Shown: positions 50,101 to 62,100 of the stretch, piece after piece
Layout: every line of letters starts with the position of its first letter
Numbering within the stretch: the stretch's first letter is position 1
NCBI RefSeq assembly: GCF_932274485.2
Contig: NC_065884.2
Location: 29,903,540-29,967,539, forward strand
DNA: 64,000 bases
DNA from: Patella vulgata
Lineage: Eukaryota > Mollusca > Gastropoda > Patellidae
Reading direction: 5' to 3'
Translations under genes and position numbers: made by a program
The notes under the pieces: generated by a model
The model's input: the letters and a program-made list of their open reading frames with translations, nothing else
Told to the model about the DNA's origin: nothing
Databases searched by the model: none

Positions 50101-53100
50101 ATGAAAATATAATTACAAATATAAGTAAGATTTGTCAATGGCAAGATTTCTTAAGAATACAGATTTCAACAAGATGCCATTTTTGTTTTACTCTTTGCTC
50201 AGAAATAATCAATGAAACGAGATTTGAAATAAAAGATTATCTATACACAGGAATATTTATTTTTTGGTTGTTTTAAACATAAATGATGGATGCGTTATTT
50301 CAACCAGCAAATGAACATTAACTACAATGCTCTATTGCGGTATTTTTATGTCATAAGCCGGGTTTTTAGTGATGTATTCATAGTGTAGTATCATCGATCC
50401 AATAAAAAATGATTCATATCTTAAAACTGGTACTAAGGCTGGCTGAATAGTTCTAAGCCTAAAAAGGATAGATCAATTGGGTTGAAACAAACTTTTGCCA
50501 CCAACAAGTGCAATCATTGAATGAATCATAGACCTTAGAACTGCATCTGTAGTGTTATTATTGTCTTCATACTAGACCATCTTATGAACCTACCCATTGA
50601 AATCCCACAAATGGACAAAACCGGCAATAGGACAGCCATCAAGTACCTGCAACTGAAAGGACTCGCCCCAACACAGATACATGACGACATGTGGGCTGCA
50701 GAAGTTACGCAGGGAGAGCCTTGGCGATGACTCGCGTCCTAGAAGGCCATCAACATCAACCATTTAAGTAAACATTATACGGGTGCATGACATGGTGATG
50801 GCTGATCGACGATTGATGCCAGTGTTGTGGGTATCTCTCATGAGAGTGGTTACGCACATTATTGCCAACGAGTTAGGAATGTTAAATGTTTCTGCAAGAT
50901 GGGTGCAAAAGCTCTTGACTGCGGATCAGAAATATGTCCGATTCCTGACGTCCCGTGACAATCTCCGCCGTTTTGAAGCAGATCCTGACGTTATGTCCGC
51001 TGTGAACGACTTTTTTTAGAGTGGCTGAAAAAAAATCTTCCTGACCGGCATCCAGGCCTTGCAACATCGTTGGCAAAAGTGTGCACATCTCGAAGGGGAG
51101 TGTGTAGAAAAAGAAATGGAAACCATCGACTTTGTACAGGTCTTTTACAGATATTCTTAGAACTTTTCAGCCAGCCCTCGTATTGTAATCTGATATTAAC
51201 ACCTTTTTTAATACATATCCTTTCAGGATTTATATTTAGAGGTACAAAACGTTTGGTTATTTAAGAATAAAACAAGCATTATAAGTTTCAGAGAGATTTT
51301 AAAGATTTGCTGCATTTCTCAGCGATATCATTTATCTGGACGCAGAAGTTAAATAAACACACTTTACACAACACTTTTCACATTGTCTTTTGTGGATTTA
51401 TTTTCTGTTTTGTACGGTTTCTTGTAAGCTTGTATTATGGTGATGTAAGGTATATCTACGTTCCTCTGGTAATCGTTACAGCGATGAAGAAACCCAGTTA
51501 ATTGTCCACTCTGTTTAGGCCTATGATGGTTTGTGTCCGGACGTTCAAATCTGTGCCTGAAAATATAAAAAATAATAGATATGGAAATATAAAAATAATC
51601 GACATTGAATGAAAGAAATAGATAAATAATCGATATGGAATGAAAGAAATTCACATAGCTGTCTGTCAAATTTATGTTGTAGTTCTGAATATGAAGTCTT
51701 TAAGTTACGTATCTCGCCTAGAAACAAAAATTAAATGTGTGATAATTCAAAATCCACGCTAATATGTAACTCAGATTGATTAATTAACATTTGATTACGA
51801 AACTAAAATCAAAATACCAACGATAGATAAAGTCCTGGCTTTGATTCAATCGGATTTTTTTTTTAAAAAATTAATTTTTCGCGAACAACAAAATAGCGAC
51901 TGATTTATTGCATAGCGAGCAGCATGGAACAATGAAATTTCAATTCTACATATTATATCTTTGTAAATACTGAACAGTTTTTGGACCGACATTCATCTTT
52001 CACAATAAACAAAATTAGAAGTGATTCTATAGCGCTAAAATGACGAATCTGGATTTAAAGTGTTGAATGGACATCACTCTCTCTCTCTCTCTCTCTCTCT
52101 ATCGATCTCGATGTTATTATGTGTTTGATTTGGGGGTTTTTACGACAGAGGCTATATTTATTTTTCAGACGATAACTTCAATGCACCTTCTTCCAAACAA
52201 AAGAGAATTAAAAGAGAAACTGCAACATTACCACCAATCGTTATTGATATATCGGTACATGTAGACAAAGAAGGGTTTAAAGCGTACGGTTATTTTATGT
52301 ATTTTAATTTTATATAAATAATGAACATCATATACTGTATGTTTTAAAATGGAATGAAATAGGGTTAACGTCAAACTTTTCTGCATCAATCGGTCTAACG
52401 ATGACGGACACACTCTACGCAGTGCGCTAAGAGGGAAACTTGCGTTTCGGCTTATTTTTCATCTTTTACGTGCATGCTAATGACTACACGGAGTAAATAT
52501 TTAATTCAAAACATTGCACAACCCATGTGGTCATATCAGCTAAATAAAAAAGCTGTTATTGGAGTAACATTAGAGGCGCAAGAAAATGAAACCCACATAT
52601 CTAACACATTGTTTAATCTCTAATCACACTGTAACGTTACTGTTGTTGTTACATCCCTAATCCTACAGTTAGACCCGTGACCTCATTGTTAGATCTCTAA
52701 TGACACTCTAAAGTCCGGCCCACACCGCCACGACTTGCCCAGACTCTACTCAACGAAACGTCTTGTCTCAGATAATCAGTGCAGTGTGGACAGCCCCACG
52801 ACCACGATTCAATCGATTTTCATCGCGTCGTGGCCCGTCGGCCCGACTGAGCATGTCTGCAGTTGCAGAGTAGCATTTAGTCATGTGACTGTGCAGTTCA
52901 TGTGCTCCTTGTTTTCCCGCGAAAATTCAGGATGACAGATTTTTCGAGGAGTCAACTTCAGCGGCATCTTGGCAAAATATAATGTCACTTTTATGCTTCC
53001 GGTTTACTTTTGGAATCACTCGCTAGAGGGAAGTGGCGTAACTCACGACGCATAATCTGTGAGAGTCGGGCCTGTGTGGACTGGTACCGTCGTAGGCAAG

Positions 53101-56100
53101 TGAAGTAAAGACGCGACCCGATTTTTTTTACACCTATCTAAGACGCTGAGTCCTGTCGGGTTGTGTGTAGTCGTAGCGGTATGGGCTGGGCTTTAGACCT
53201 GTGACCAAAGTATTTTATTGTCGACTCTTAGTTTTAGAATCTTTGTTTCTTTGTGTCACTGTAGTAAAAGTAGAGTAGTTCAAGTAAAGCCCGGTCCATA
53301 CCGCTACGACTACACACAACACGACGAGACTCGGCGTCTTGGGTAGTTGTAAAAAAAAATCGGGTCGCGTCTTAACTTCACTTACCTACGACGGTACCAG
53401 TCCACACAGGCCCGACTCTCACAGATTATGCGTCGTGAGTTACGCCACTTCCCTCTCTTCCGTCCAAAAATCTGCCATCTTGAATTTTCCCGGGAAAACA
53501 AGGAGCACATGACCTGCACAGTCACATGACTAAATACTACTCTCTGATTGGCTAAACAACAGTAAGACAATTGATCGTGTCGTGTGAGTGTCCACACAAA
53601 CAAAATGGGTTACGACTGCAACCAACTGCATCCGACTACGACTGAACATGCTCAGTCGGGCCACGACGCGACGAAATCGATTGAATCGTGGTCGTGGGAC
53701 TGTCCACACTGCACTGATTATCTGAGACAAGACGTTGCGTCGGGTAGAGTCTGGGCAAGTCGTGGCGGTGTGGGCCGGACTTAAATTTAATGTAGGACAA
53801 ACTCCTGCTGTAGCATGCAATGCGAATATCTTCTAAGGATTATAAAACAAACATCGTAGTACGTTTTACGTCCTAATAGTGGGGTAATGTCAACGAGCTA
53901 GCCAGGGGTAAGATGTTAAAAGTATATTGCGTATATATCACAATATTGAAATGAATATAATCACCTGGTACATTCTTTTAATTATTATAAGTGATGAAAG
54001 CGCATGTGTTTGTTGTGGCGGGGGGGGGGGGTGTCATTGGTTGATCAAACTCATCATAATTTGATTATCTTATAAATAAAATTTGTAGTGATATCATATC
54101 ATTAGCAAGGCAATGATGAGCAATACATAATCACATTTAAATAAATCCATTACAGAGACTTTCATATAAAGTTTCTATGTGAGAAAGATTTAATCGAGGG
54201 TCTTCCTTAATACCGTCTAGAATAAAGACTGTTTGAAATAGCCTATAAGGCTTCTAGCCACACTTTAGACATCTGTCAACACTTGACGCTAGACTCTTCT
54301 AATATTTATAACAGCTTAATTTTAATGATTCACTTGTTAGGTATCAGTGTTGAATGAGGCTAAGTGACAACCCTTTTATTTGAGTAATTGTGCAATCTCA
54401 TCGTAAACGAAGTCTTACAATACTGAAGATGAGGCCGAGTCGTTTCATGAGCGTGGTGTCTTTTTGTGGTGATCATCCAAATAAATCACAACGAGGGATA
54501 AGACATTAATTTTAGGAACTCTTTAATAGAAATGCACTTGTTGTTAATAATAGCTTCATTCAAGCTAACATTTTAAAATCATGGCCGGTAATAAAAGATT
54601 AAGATGATATTGCGTACATATGGATTTGTGCTTTAGATGATCCTGATAAATAGGAAAGTCTATGATAAAGCCCTCATTTAATACATTTTAGAGAAATAAT
54701 AGCATCAGTCTATAGTTTCTTAGAATAATTTCAGGCAGTTGTATAAAAAAAAATTCCTTTTTAAAGAAACGATAAAAGGTTGCCTTCAAAAAAAAAGTTT
54801 TTCTTTTTAAAATTTGGATTGGTTTCAATTTTTGGTTTAAGTTATGCTTTTTCGGTTGCGAAAAAGATGAACCAATATATAACTGCATTTTCTTTCTAGG
54901 TGGCAAGACAGATCGAAAAATGATGAAGAAGCAAGAGCCGTCGTAAAGAAATATTTTACGCACGTCATCAGTGGGGTAAGAATAGTCTATTATATGTTGC
55001 TAAACTGTAATGTACATTTTGACTATTTAGGTGACAAGGAATATAAAGTAGCATGTATGTCTATAATTTTGTTCTTGCAGATAAATTTGAGATACCAATC
55101 TATGAAACCAGATTTAAACGTGGTTGTTAGACCGATATCTATAACCATTCATGAGGTCGGTATATAATTATATTGTAAATATTCATCATATACTTATGTA
55201 CTTTACAAACACTTATCAACCTTCAGAAAAGTATAATTCTTCTTACTATCTGAAATGTGACTATCTCTTTCTCCAAGACTGTAACCATTTCTGTTTCATA
55301 TCAAAATTAATATAACTTTAGACTCACCTAAGTGTGTATTAAAGGTCGAAGCTATGGACTACTTAGAGTAGTATACAGTATTACTGTCTATTTATTTGCA
55401 GATTGAACGTCCATTTACAGATGGCATAAAGGAGATAAGAAATGGCGTAGAAACTGTAAATGCTGAACATGTTTTAACTAATTTAACTAGTTGGATTCAA
55501 TCTAATACAAATACTGTTGGCAATTATGATCATGTCATGCTATTTACCGGGTAAGTGATAGATATGAACAGTGCATAACATTTTTATATCAAGTGGAAAA
55601 GAGAGAGAGAGAAATGGGGTTTAACGTCCACTCGACACAAACTAGGTCATTTCGGGACTAAAATATGGTTTAATTTTATTTCAATAATTCGCTTGCGCAT
55701 AGGGGTCTTTAGCAGTGGGAGGAAGCCGGAGTACCCGGAGAAAACCCACGAGGTTGGACAGGCGACTCCACTCCTTGTCACGTTCAACCGGGGATTCGAA
55801 ACCACGCCAGTCGACTCAATGACAGACTTTATGATACAGCGCGCGCACGCTAACCATTCAGCCATCCAACCCCCCTCACGTGGAAAAGAAGGAGAGTCAA
55901 GTTGCTTAGTTTTGCAAGTAAAATAGTAAACCTATATAATATACATTAAAATCAATAAGGGAAAGAAAAGATCAAATTATTGGTCTATAAACAGAATAAT
56001 AATAATAACTAGACCTGAAAGCAGCACTGAACCGGCTTTCAGGAATCAGACAGGAAGTGTCATACAAAAGCCCATTCATCGAGCTACCAACCGATACTTT

Positions 56101-59100
56101 AGTTGTTTTGATTCAGTGACACCCGACGGAGAAATCACGATTTTCGCAAGAGTATCTATTTTTTTACCGTTTTTTGGGGTGTTTTTTTTTTTTTAAATAT
56201 CGGATATTTTTTCGACTACATCCGGTTTACAGATCATTGTTGGGATAGATTTAACAAGTGGTATTGGAACTTAACTTCCTGTACCAGAAGTTTCAGAAAC
56301 ATCCATTGAACAATTTTTAAAACAAAAGAAAACTAGAAGAGCATTTTCAGATAAAAAAAAAATAATAGAGGGTCTATCGATAGAGAAAGTTTAAGAAAAT
56401 CGCTGACCAGTTTTCGAGATATAGGCGTGCCATGGTTCGGTTCCTGATCACGATATCTGTATGAATGGGGTATATAATACGATAGACCATTCATCGGGGG
56501 CCACGTAACGATACCTTAATTCGTTTAATCCGTTGATATCGGATGGAGAAATCGCGTTTCTCCCAAAAGCATCCATTTTTGCGGGGTTTTTTTTCAAAAT
56601 AACGGACATTATTTCGACTACTTCCGGTTTAGGGATCATTGTTGGAATTGCTTTATCCAACGGTCCGACCATATGGCTTTATGTTCCAGGATTAACATCG
56701 ATTAACCCTTTTAAAAAAATAAAAGGGTTTTGAAATGGGCAGAAAATTCGAAAAATAAAGGGCGATAACTCTGAATGAAACTTATATTACTGGAATCGGA
56801 CCACGTAATGATACCTTAATTCGTTTAATTGTCCATCTTCTTTCAATTTACCAAAATTGCAACTTGAGAACTGTATTAGTGAAATTAGAAAATGGATGTC
56901 AAAGAACTTTCTAAAATTGAATGATGATAAAACCGAATATTTGTTATTAGGCTCAAGGCATCAATTAAGTAAATCTGCACAAGATAACCCCCCTGTTGTA
57001 ATTGGTAATTGTGATATATTTTCATCTTATTCTGCTCGTAATATTGGCGCTATCTTTGATAGTTTTATGCTTATGGGAGCTCAAGTAAATAATATTTGTA
57101 AATTGTGCTATTTTAATATTAGAAATATAGGTAAAATACGTAAATGTGTAACTGTAGAGGCCACTAAGTCACTTGTTAATTCTCTGGTCACTTCTCGATT
57201 AGATAACTTTAATTCACTTTTAGTTGGTTTACCTTTAAAGCTTATAGATAAATTACAAAAAGTACAGAATACTGCGGCTAGACTTGTTACTTTAACTAAG
57301 AAATGTGACCACATAACTCCTGTTTTATATAATTTACACTGGTTACCTGTTAAATATCGAATTGATTTTAAGATTTTATTACTTACTTTTAAATGTTTAA
57401 ATAATTTAGCTCCTGTTTACCTCTCAGATCTTTTAGAACTTTATACACCTGGCCGAACATTACGTACATCAGATAAACTACTTTTAAAGCCCAAAACTGT
57501 TCAACTAGTCTCCTATGGTCAGCGCTCTTTTAGTTATCAAGCACCTGTTTTATGGAATAATCTACCATTTAGTTTAAGATGTTGTACATCTCTGTATTCT
57601 TTTAAAAAACAACTTAAAACACATTTATTTAATCAGGCTTTTAACTGACTCTGTATACAATCGTTAACATGCCCATAATCTTGTTGTTTATGTGTGATTT
57701 ACATTGTCACTTTGTAAAGTGCCCCTGAACATGTTATATGAAAGGGTGCACTATAAATATGCTGTAACAATAATAATAATATCGGACGGAGAAATCGCGT
57801 TTTTCCCAAAAGCATCCATTTTTTGCGGGTTTTTTTTCAAAATATCGGACATTATTTCGACTACCGGTACTTCCGGTTTACGGATCGTTGTTGGAATTGC
57901 TTTATCTGATCACATGGCTTTATGTTTCAGGAGTTTCAAAAAACATCGATTAATCCCTTTTAAAAAAATATAAGGGTTATAAAATGGGCAGAAGATTCGA
58001 AAAAATTCGAAAAATAAAGGGCAATAACTCTAAATGAAACTTATATTATTGGAATTGGGTGGACTTCAGGTATCCAAAAATGTAGGTCAAATTTAAAAAT
58101 TTTGAAAAATATCAAAAATTGTCTCGTAAACAACGTGTTTTCAAATTTCGAACGATAAAAGCCATAGGTGAATGTTTAAAATTGAAAAATGTGAGATAGC
58201 CATTGTCTCGGAAAAGATTCAGGGTTTACAAAAATGTCATTTGTTCGAAAATAGGTAAAGAATTGACGAAACCACGGCCAATTTTTAATTTCTGGCCACA
58301 GTTCAAAATTCGGCCACTTTTGGTCTGCCCAGAAGTTTCAAATATAGTTTATCAAGTCACCACTACATGATTTCCCGATAGAAATTTGGTACCAGATCGA
58401 TATATGCTTCCGATCATGGAGAAATAGGCAACGCGGTTGTAAAAACAATAGTCTTTCATCCAAAAGTCTGAAAGCCTAATAATAAAAAGTTAGGTAGGAT
58501 GTTTGAAAACCATCACAGAGAATTAACAAAACTAGTAATGAAATGAAACAGAAAACAAATAGGTAAATCAATTCTCGGATTTAATAAAAAAAAAAAAGAT
58601 GGATAAAATACAACAAGAAGAAATATGGCAACACCCGAATGTTTATGTGCTCAAGAATTTTTTTTTTACGTAAATAAGTATGTGCGAAAGTGAAATGAAA
58701 CTTTTACCGCATTCTGTCATCCATAATATATGCCAGAAAAGGTGCCAGTGTAGCATGTAACAGACCTACAGCGCAAGTTTTAAATCGTGGTAACTGTATG
58801 TATTTTAACAATGGCACCTCAAAAACTCACTACAGCAAAATGATGGAAAGTTACTGGCTAGTCAGGGCACAACTCCCTGATCCGTAATCATTTCTCGGGG
58901 AACAAGGTTTGGTGATTGTTTCTAATAGAAGGGACCCCAGTGAAGATATTTGTAGTTTGATATTCCATACAAACAACAGCAATTGGAACACTGCATTGAG
59001 AGCACTGCAAACTTTCTTAAACTGAATTCTGACAAAACAGAGTACATGACCATTGGCTCAAAATCATGTGTTTAATCATTAGATAGGCACCCCATTCGTG

Positions 59101-62100
59101 TTGGAAGTGATCACATTAGCCCCGTTCAATCTGCTAGAAATTGGGTGTTATGGTTAACACTACCATGGATATGTCCAAACAGGTTGCAGCGGTATCGAAG
59201 GCATATAACTTTCAGCTGTTCAACATTGGCCGTGTACGGAAATACTTAAATACAGATTCAACTAAATTTTTGGTGAACTCTTTAATCACATCTAGATTGG
59301 ACTATTGCAATTCCAGCTTCTTCTCTTCGCTCATTACAAAAGATACAAAACACTGCTGCACGTGTAATCACCAGATCAAAACCCCACGACCATATTACAC
59401 CTGTGCTCAAATCCCTTCACTGGCTGCCCATAAACAGGCGTATTCAATTGTAAATAATCCTACTCACTTACAAGTGCATCATCCATGGTTTAGTTCCTGA
59501 CTATCTGAGCGATGTTCTACAAATCAAAAGCGGAGAAAGAACAACTCGATCAACATCAAAACACAAACTTTGAAAGTGTCCTGTGGTGATAGGGCTTTTT
59601 CAGTGGCAGCACCCATCTAATGGAATAAACTCCTAGCAATATTAAAGGAAGCCAGAAAATTAGAGTCCTTTAAATCATTCTTGAAGACTCACTTATTTAA
59701 TTGTGAATACCAATATGTCGGCAGCAATTGGCGTGAAATATATTCTTTCAATACCAATAACAATATACACAGATGATATGTAGTTTAGGGAGTTTTGGAA
59801 GACACGAGAAACGAATATTCCATTTCCAACCTTATGGGAATAATGGGAATAGAAATAACATACAAAAATTGAGCATTTTCCCGATACAGGTATACACATG
59901 TAATAATAACAACCATAAATTGTTTCAGTCATCCATGAATCTTACCCTTCATTTACAGCTATCATAATACAGTATAATGCAGTAGATGATAATGTATTTT
60001 ATCGTATGAGATGTGTCAAAAGTCTCAGTATTTTGAATCATCTAGTGGTATACGCGTGATACACGCTGCAAATTGTATGTTTACAAGTCACTTAATAGTT
60101 TTCTAATCTTAGCGACCGCTTTGGAATTGGGGAATTTATAGTATTTTAAAAGGGTATAGGCACTAAACTCCCAACACATTTAAGGGTCAAATCGTACAAA
60201 ATTTTCATAATGGCCGAATAGATATCTCTGAAATGTGATAAGGATCACCCTAAGATGATAAATATTGGTATGAATGTTACTTTGTTTGCGGTTGTTTAGA
60301 TTTATTCGAATGAAATTGCTTGATCCGATAGTTTTTGGTACAAAGGCGCCTTGATAGGGCAAAGTTTGGATTCTCCGTGAACCATATAAAGGGGTTCAAC
60401 AAAATTTGGTAGGTATGTTGATTGAGTGGTACTTTTCAATAATGCGTTCACAAGAAAAGGGTGGGACATTATCCAGAGGCGTGCATGGAGAAGGATGGGA
60501 GGGGGCAATTATCCGTTTCATGGTGAATCCAAACCCGGAGGGGAATCAAAATAAAATTTGTTGAAATTTGAAATTATCTTTGTTATAATATTTGTTATAA
60601 AAGGTTTATTTCGTCTGATTTTACATATATATTTAAAATGTTTCTTTTGTCGCATGTCTCAAAAGCAGGTCCTACACCTGAATATTGGATTGGCAGTGAA
60701 AGCATATAACGGCCCAGGCATGATCAAACGTCTTTACGTCGCCAACATTGACACCATGAAGGGACATATTTAGACATTGTGGACTTCTTGATTCTCTTAT
60801 AACTCACGATGGATTGCAGCTAATTTCAGAACCATATTGTAGATTCATGGATGCCTGGAACAATTTATGGTTGTTATTATTACATGGGTCTGTAGTCGCA
60901 AAAATGCTTAATTTTTGTATGTTATCTCCTTTCAAATTAGGTCATCAGCTTGGCAATGGCAATTCGTGTTTCTCGTCCCCACAACCCCTGAAACGACCTA
61001 TCACATAAGTATGTTGCTATTTGTATTTAAAGAATACTTTTTGCGCCAATTTCTTTATTCATTTTGGATTTTAGCCGCCATATTGGATCAACTGTTTGTG
61101 AGATGAATTGGAAACTGTCCAAAATGAGTCTGGTGACCAACAAAACCTACAAAATGATCTATAATCCGGGTCATTTCGCCAACACTGTTTGTCACGCTCA
61201 ATTATTGTCGCATCTTGGATTTTCGGTTCTCCTGAAGTTAGCCAGTAGTTTTCAGAGGTAGAAAACCCCAAGTATCTTAGGTAGGGTCCCTTCTATCAGA
61301 AACCATCGTCAAACCCTGTTCCCAAGAAATGGTCATGGATCTGAGTGTTGTGCCTCGACTAACTGAGTTACTCGACATCCCTTGTTTTTATCATCATATT
61401 TATTTATTTTCGCTTTTATTTTCGAAACGATGGCCTAAATAACCTCAAAGGCATGTCACTTTAATATTTATATTACAGATATGATTTATATAGTACTGGC
61501 AATGAAGAGTTTACAGCCGGGTTAGCTTCTGTCGGTACCTTGTGTAAAACAGACGGCACCAGTGTGTCTGTGGTAGAAGACCGAGGTGGATACCAGAGTA
61601 TTGTTACAGCTACACACGAATTGGGACACGGGTAAGGATTTTACTTAAATAAAACACGTCTACGTATTATTAGGTAAACGACAATTTAACCTTTATTCTT
61701 TAATTGCAAAAAATTAAATGTTCAGAAATTAAGGGTTATTGTAAACAAAAATGGGCGTACACGCAGACATTGGAATGTTTGTTCCAAAAGCTCCCAAGAT
61801 CTAAAAGAATAGAATTTGTTGGATTTGACACAGTACTGGCTTTAACAATACCAAAAAATAGTTGGGTTTTTTTTGGTTTTTTATTCTAAACCATAAACAA
61901 AAGAAACCTTGAAAATCAAAATAATTCTAGTGACATATATAAATATTACTGTGTGGTCAAACAGATGTTTTATATTTCTTCAGGACAAACGCTGAGCATG
62001 ATGGAAGTGGGAACCCGTGTAAAGCACTGGAAAGATATATAATGTCACCTAGAACATATAATGAAACAGCAGAAACTGCTCTTAACCCATGGAAATTTTC

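Larger units (their letters stand above)
42564..52168 (+). other. intron 4 of the protease gene (9.6 kb)
   Basis: The largest intron and the richest in elements: internally deleted Tc1 (42769), long-inverted-repeat element (44418-47176), SINE scraps near 43840-43900, 47780-47870 and 47915-48060, two mariner relics (48090, 50433), a SINE family 2 copy (49090) and a (CT)n run just before exon 5. Stretches 51183-52076 and 49340-50430 show nothing recognisable apart from a C/CA run near 49425-49451. Confidence 0.65.
56068..58060 (+). repeat. three diverged tandem units of about 0.3 kb, split by a LINE
   Basis: Units run about 56068-56480, 56485-56797 and 56798-56830 continued at 57781-58060. Shared words: CCATTCATCG, ACGATACCTTAATTCGTTTAA, GATGGAGAAATCGCGTTT, TCCCAAAAGCATCCATTTTT, CGGACATTATTTCGACTAC, TCCGGTTTA-GGATCATTGTTGG, CATGGCTTTATGTT and AAAGGGCRATAACTCTRAATGAAAC. 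The first unit is the most decayed. Confidence 0.8.
55551..61478 (+). other. intron 8 of the protease gene (5.9 kb)
   Basis: Holds a SINE (55603), diverged tandem units split by a LINE fragment (56068-58060) and a second LINE relic (58980-59705). The stretch 59706-61478 has open frames on both strands near 60560-61270 but nothing recognisable; the small CG-rich patch at 61070-61140 is unremarkable. Confidence 0.6.

Noticed and set aside
52735-53820. Open frames on both strands in the facing MITEs
   Set aside because: They follow the inverted repeat symmetry and have no protein features.
56485-56733. Open frames in the tandem units (SDGEIAFLPKASIFAGF type, repeated at 57704)
   Set aside because: The same frame recurs in each unit because the units are repeats; there is no splice context or known domain.
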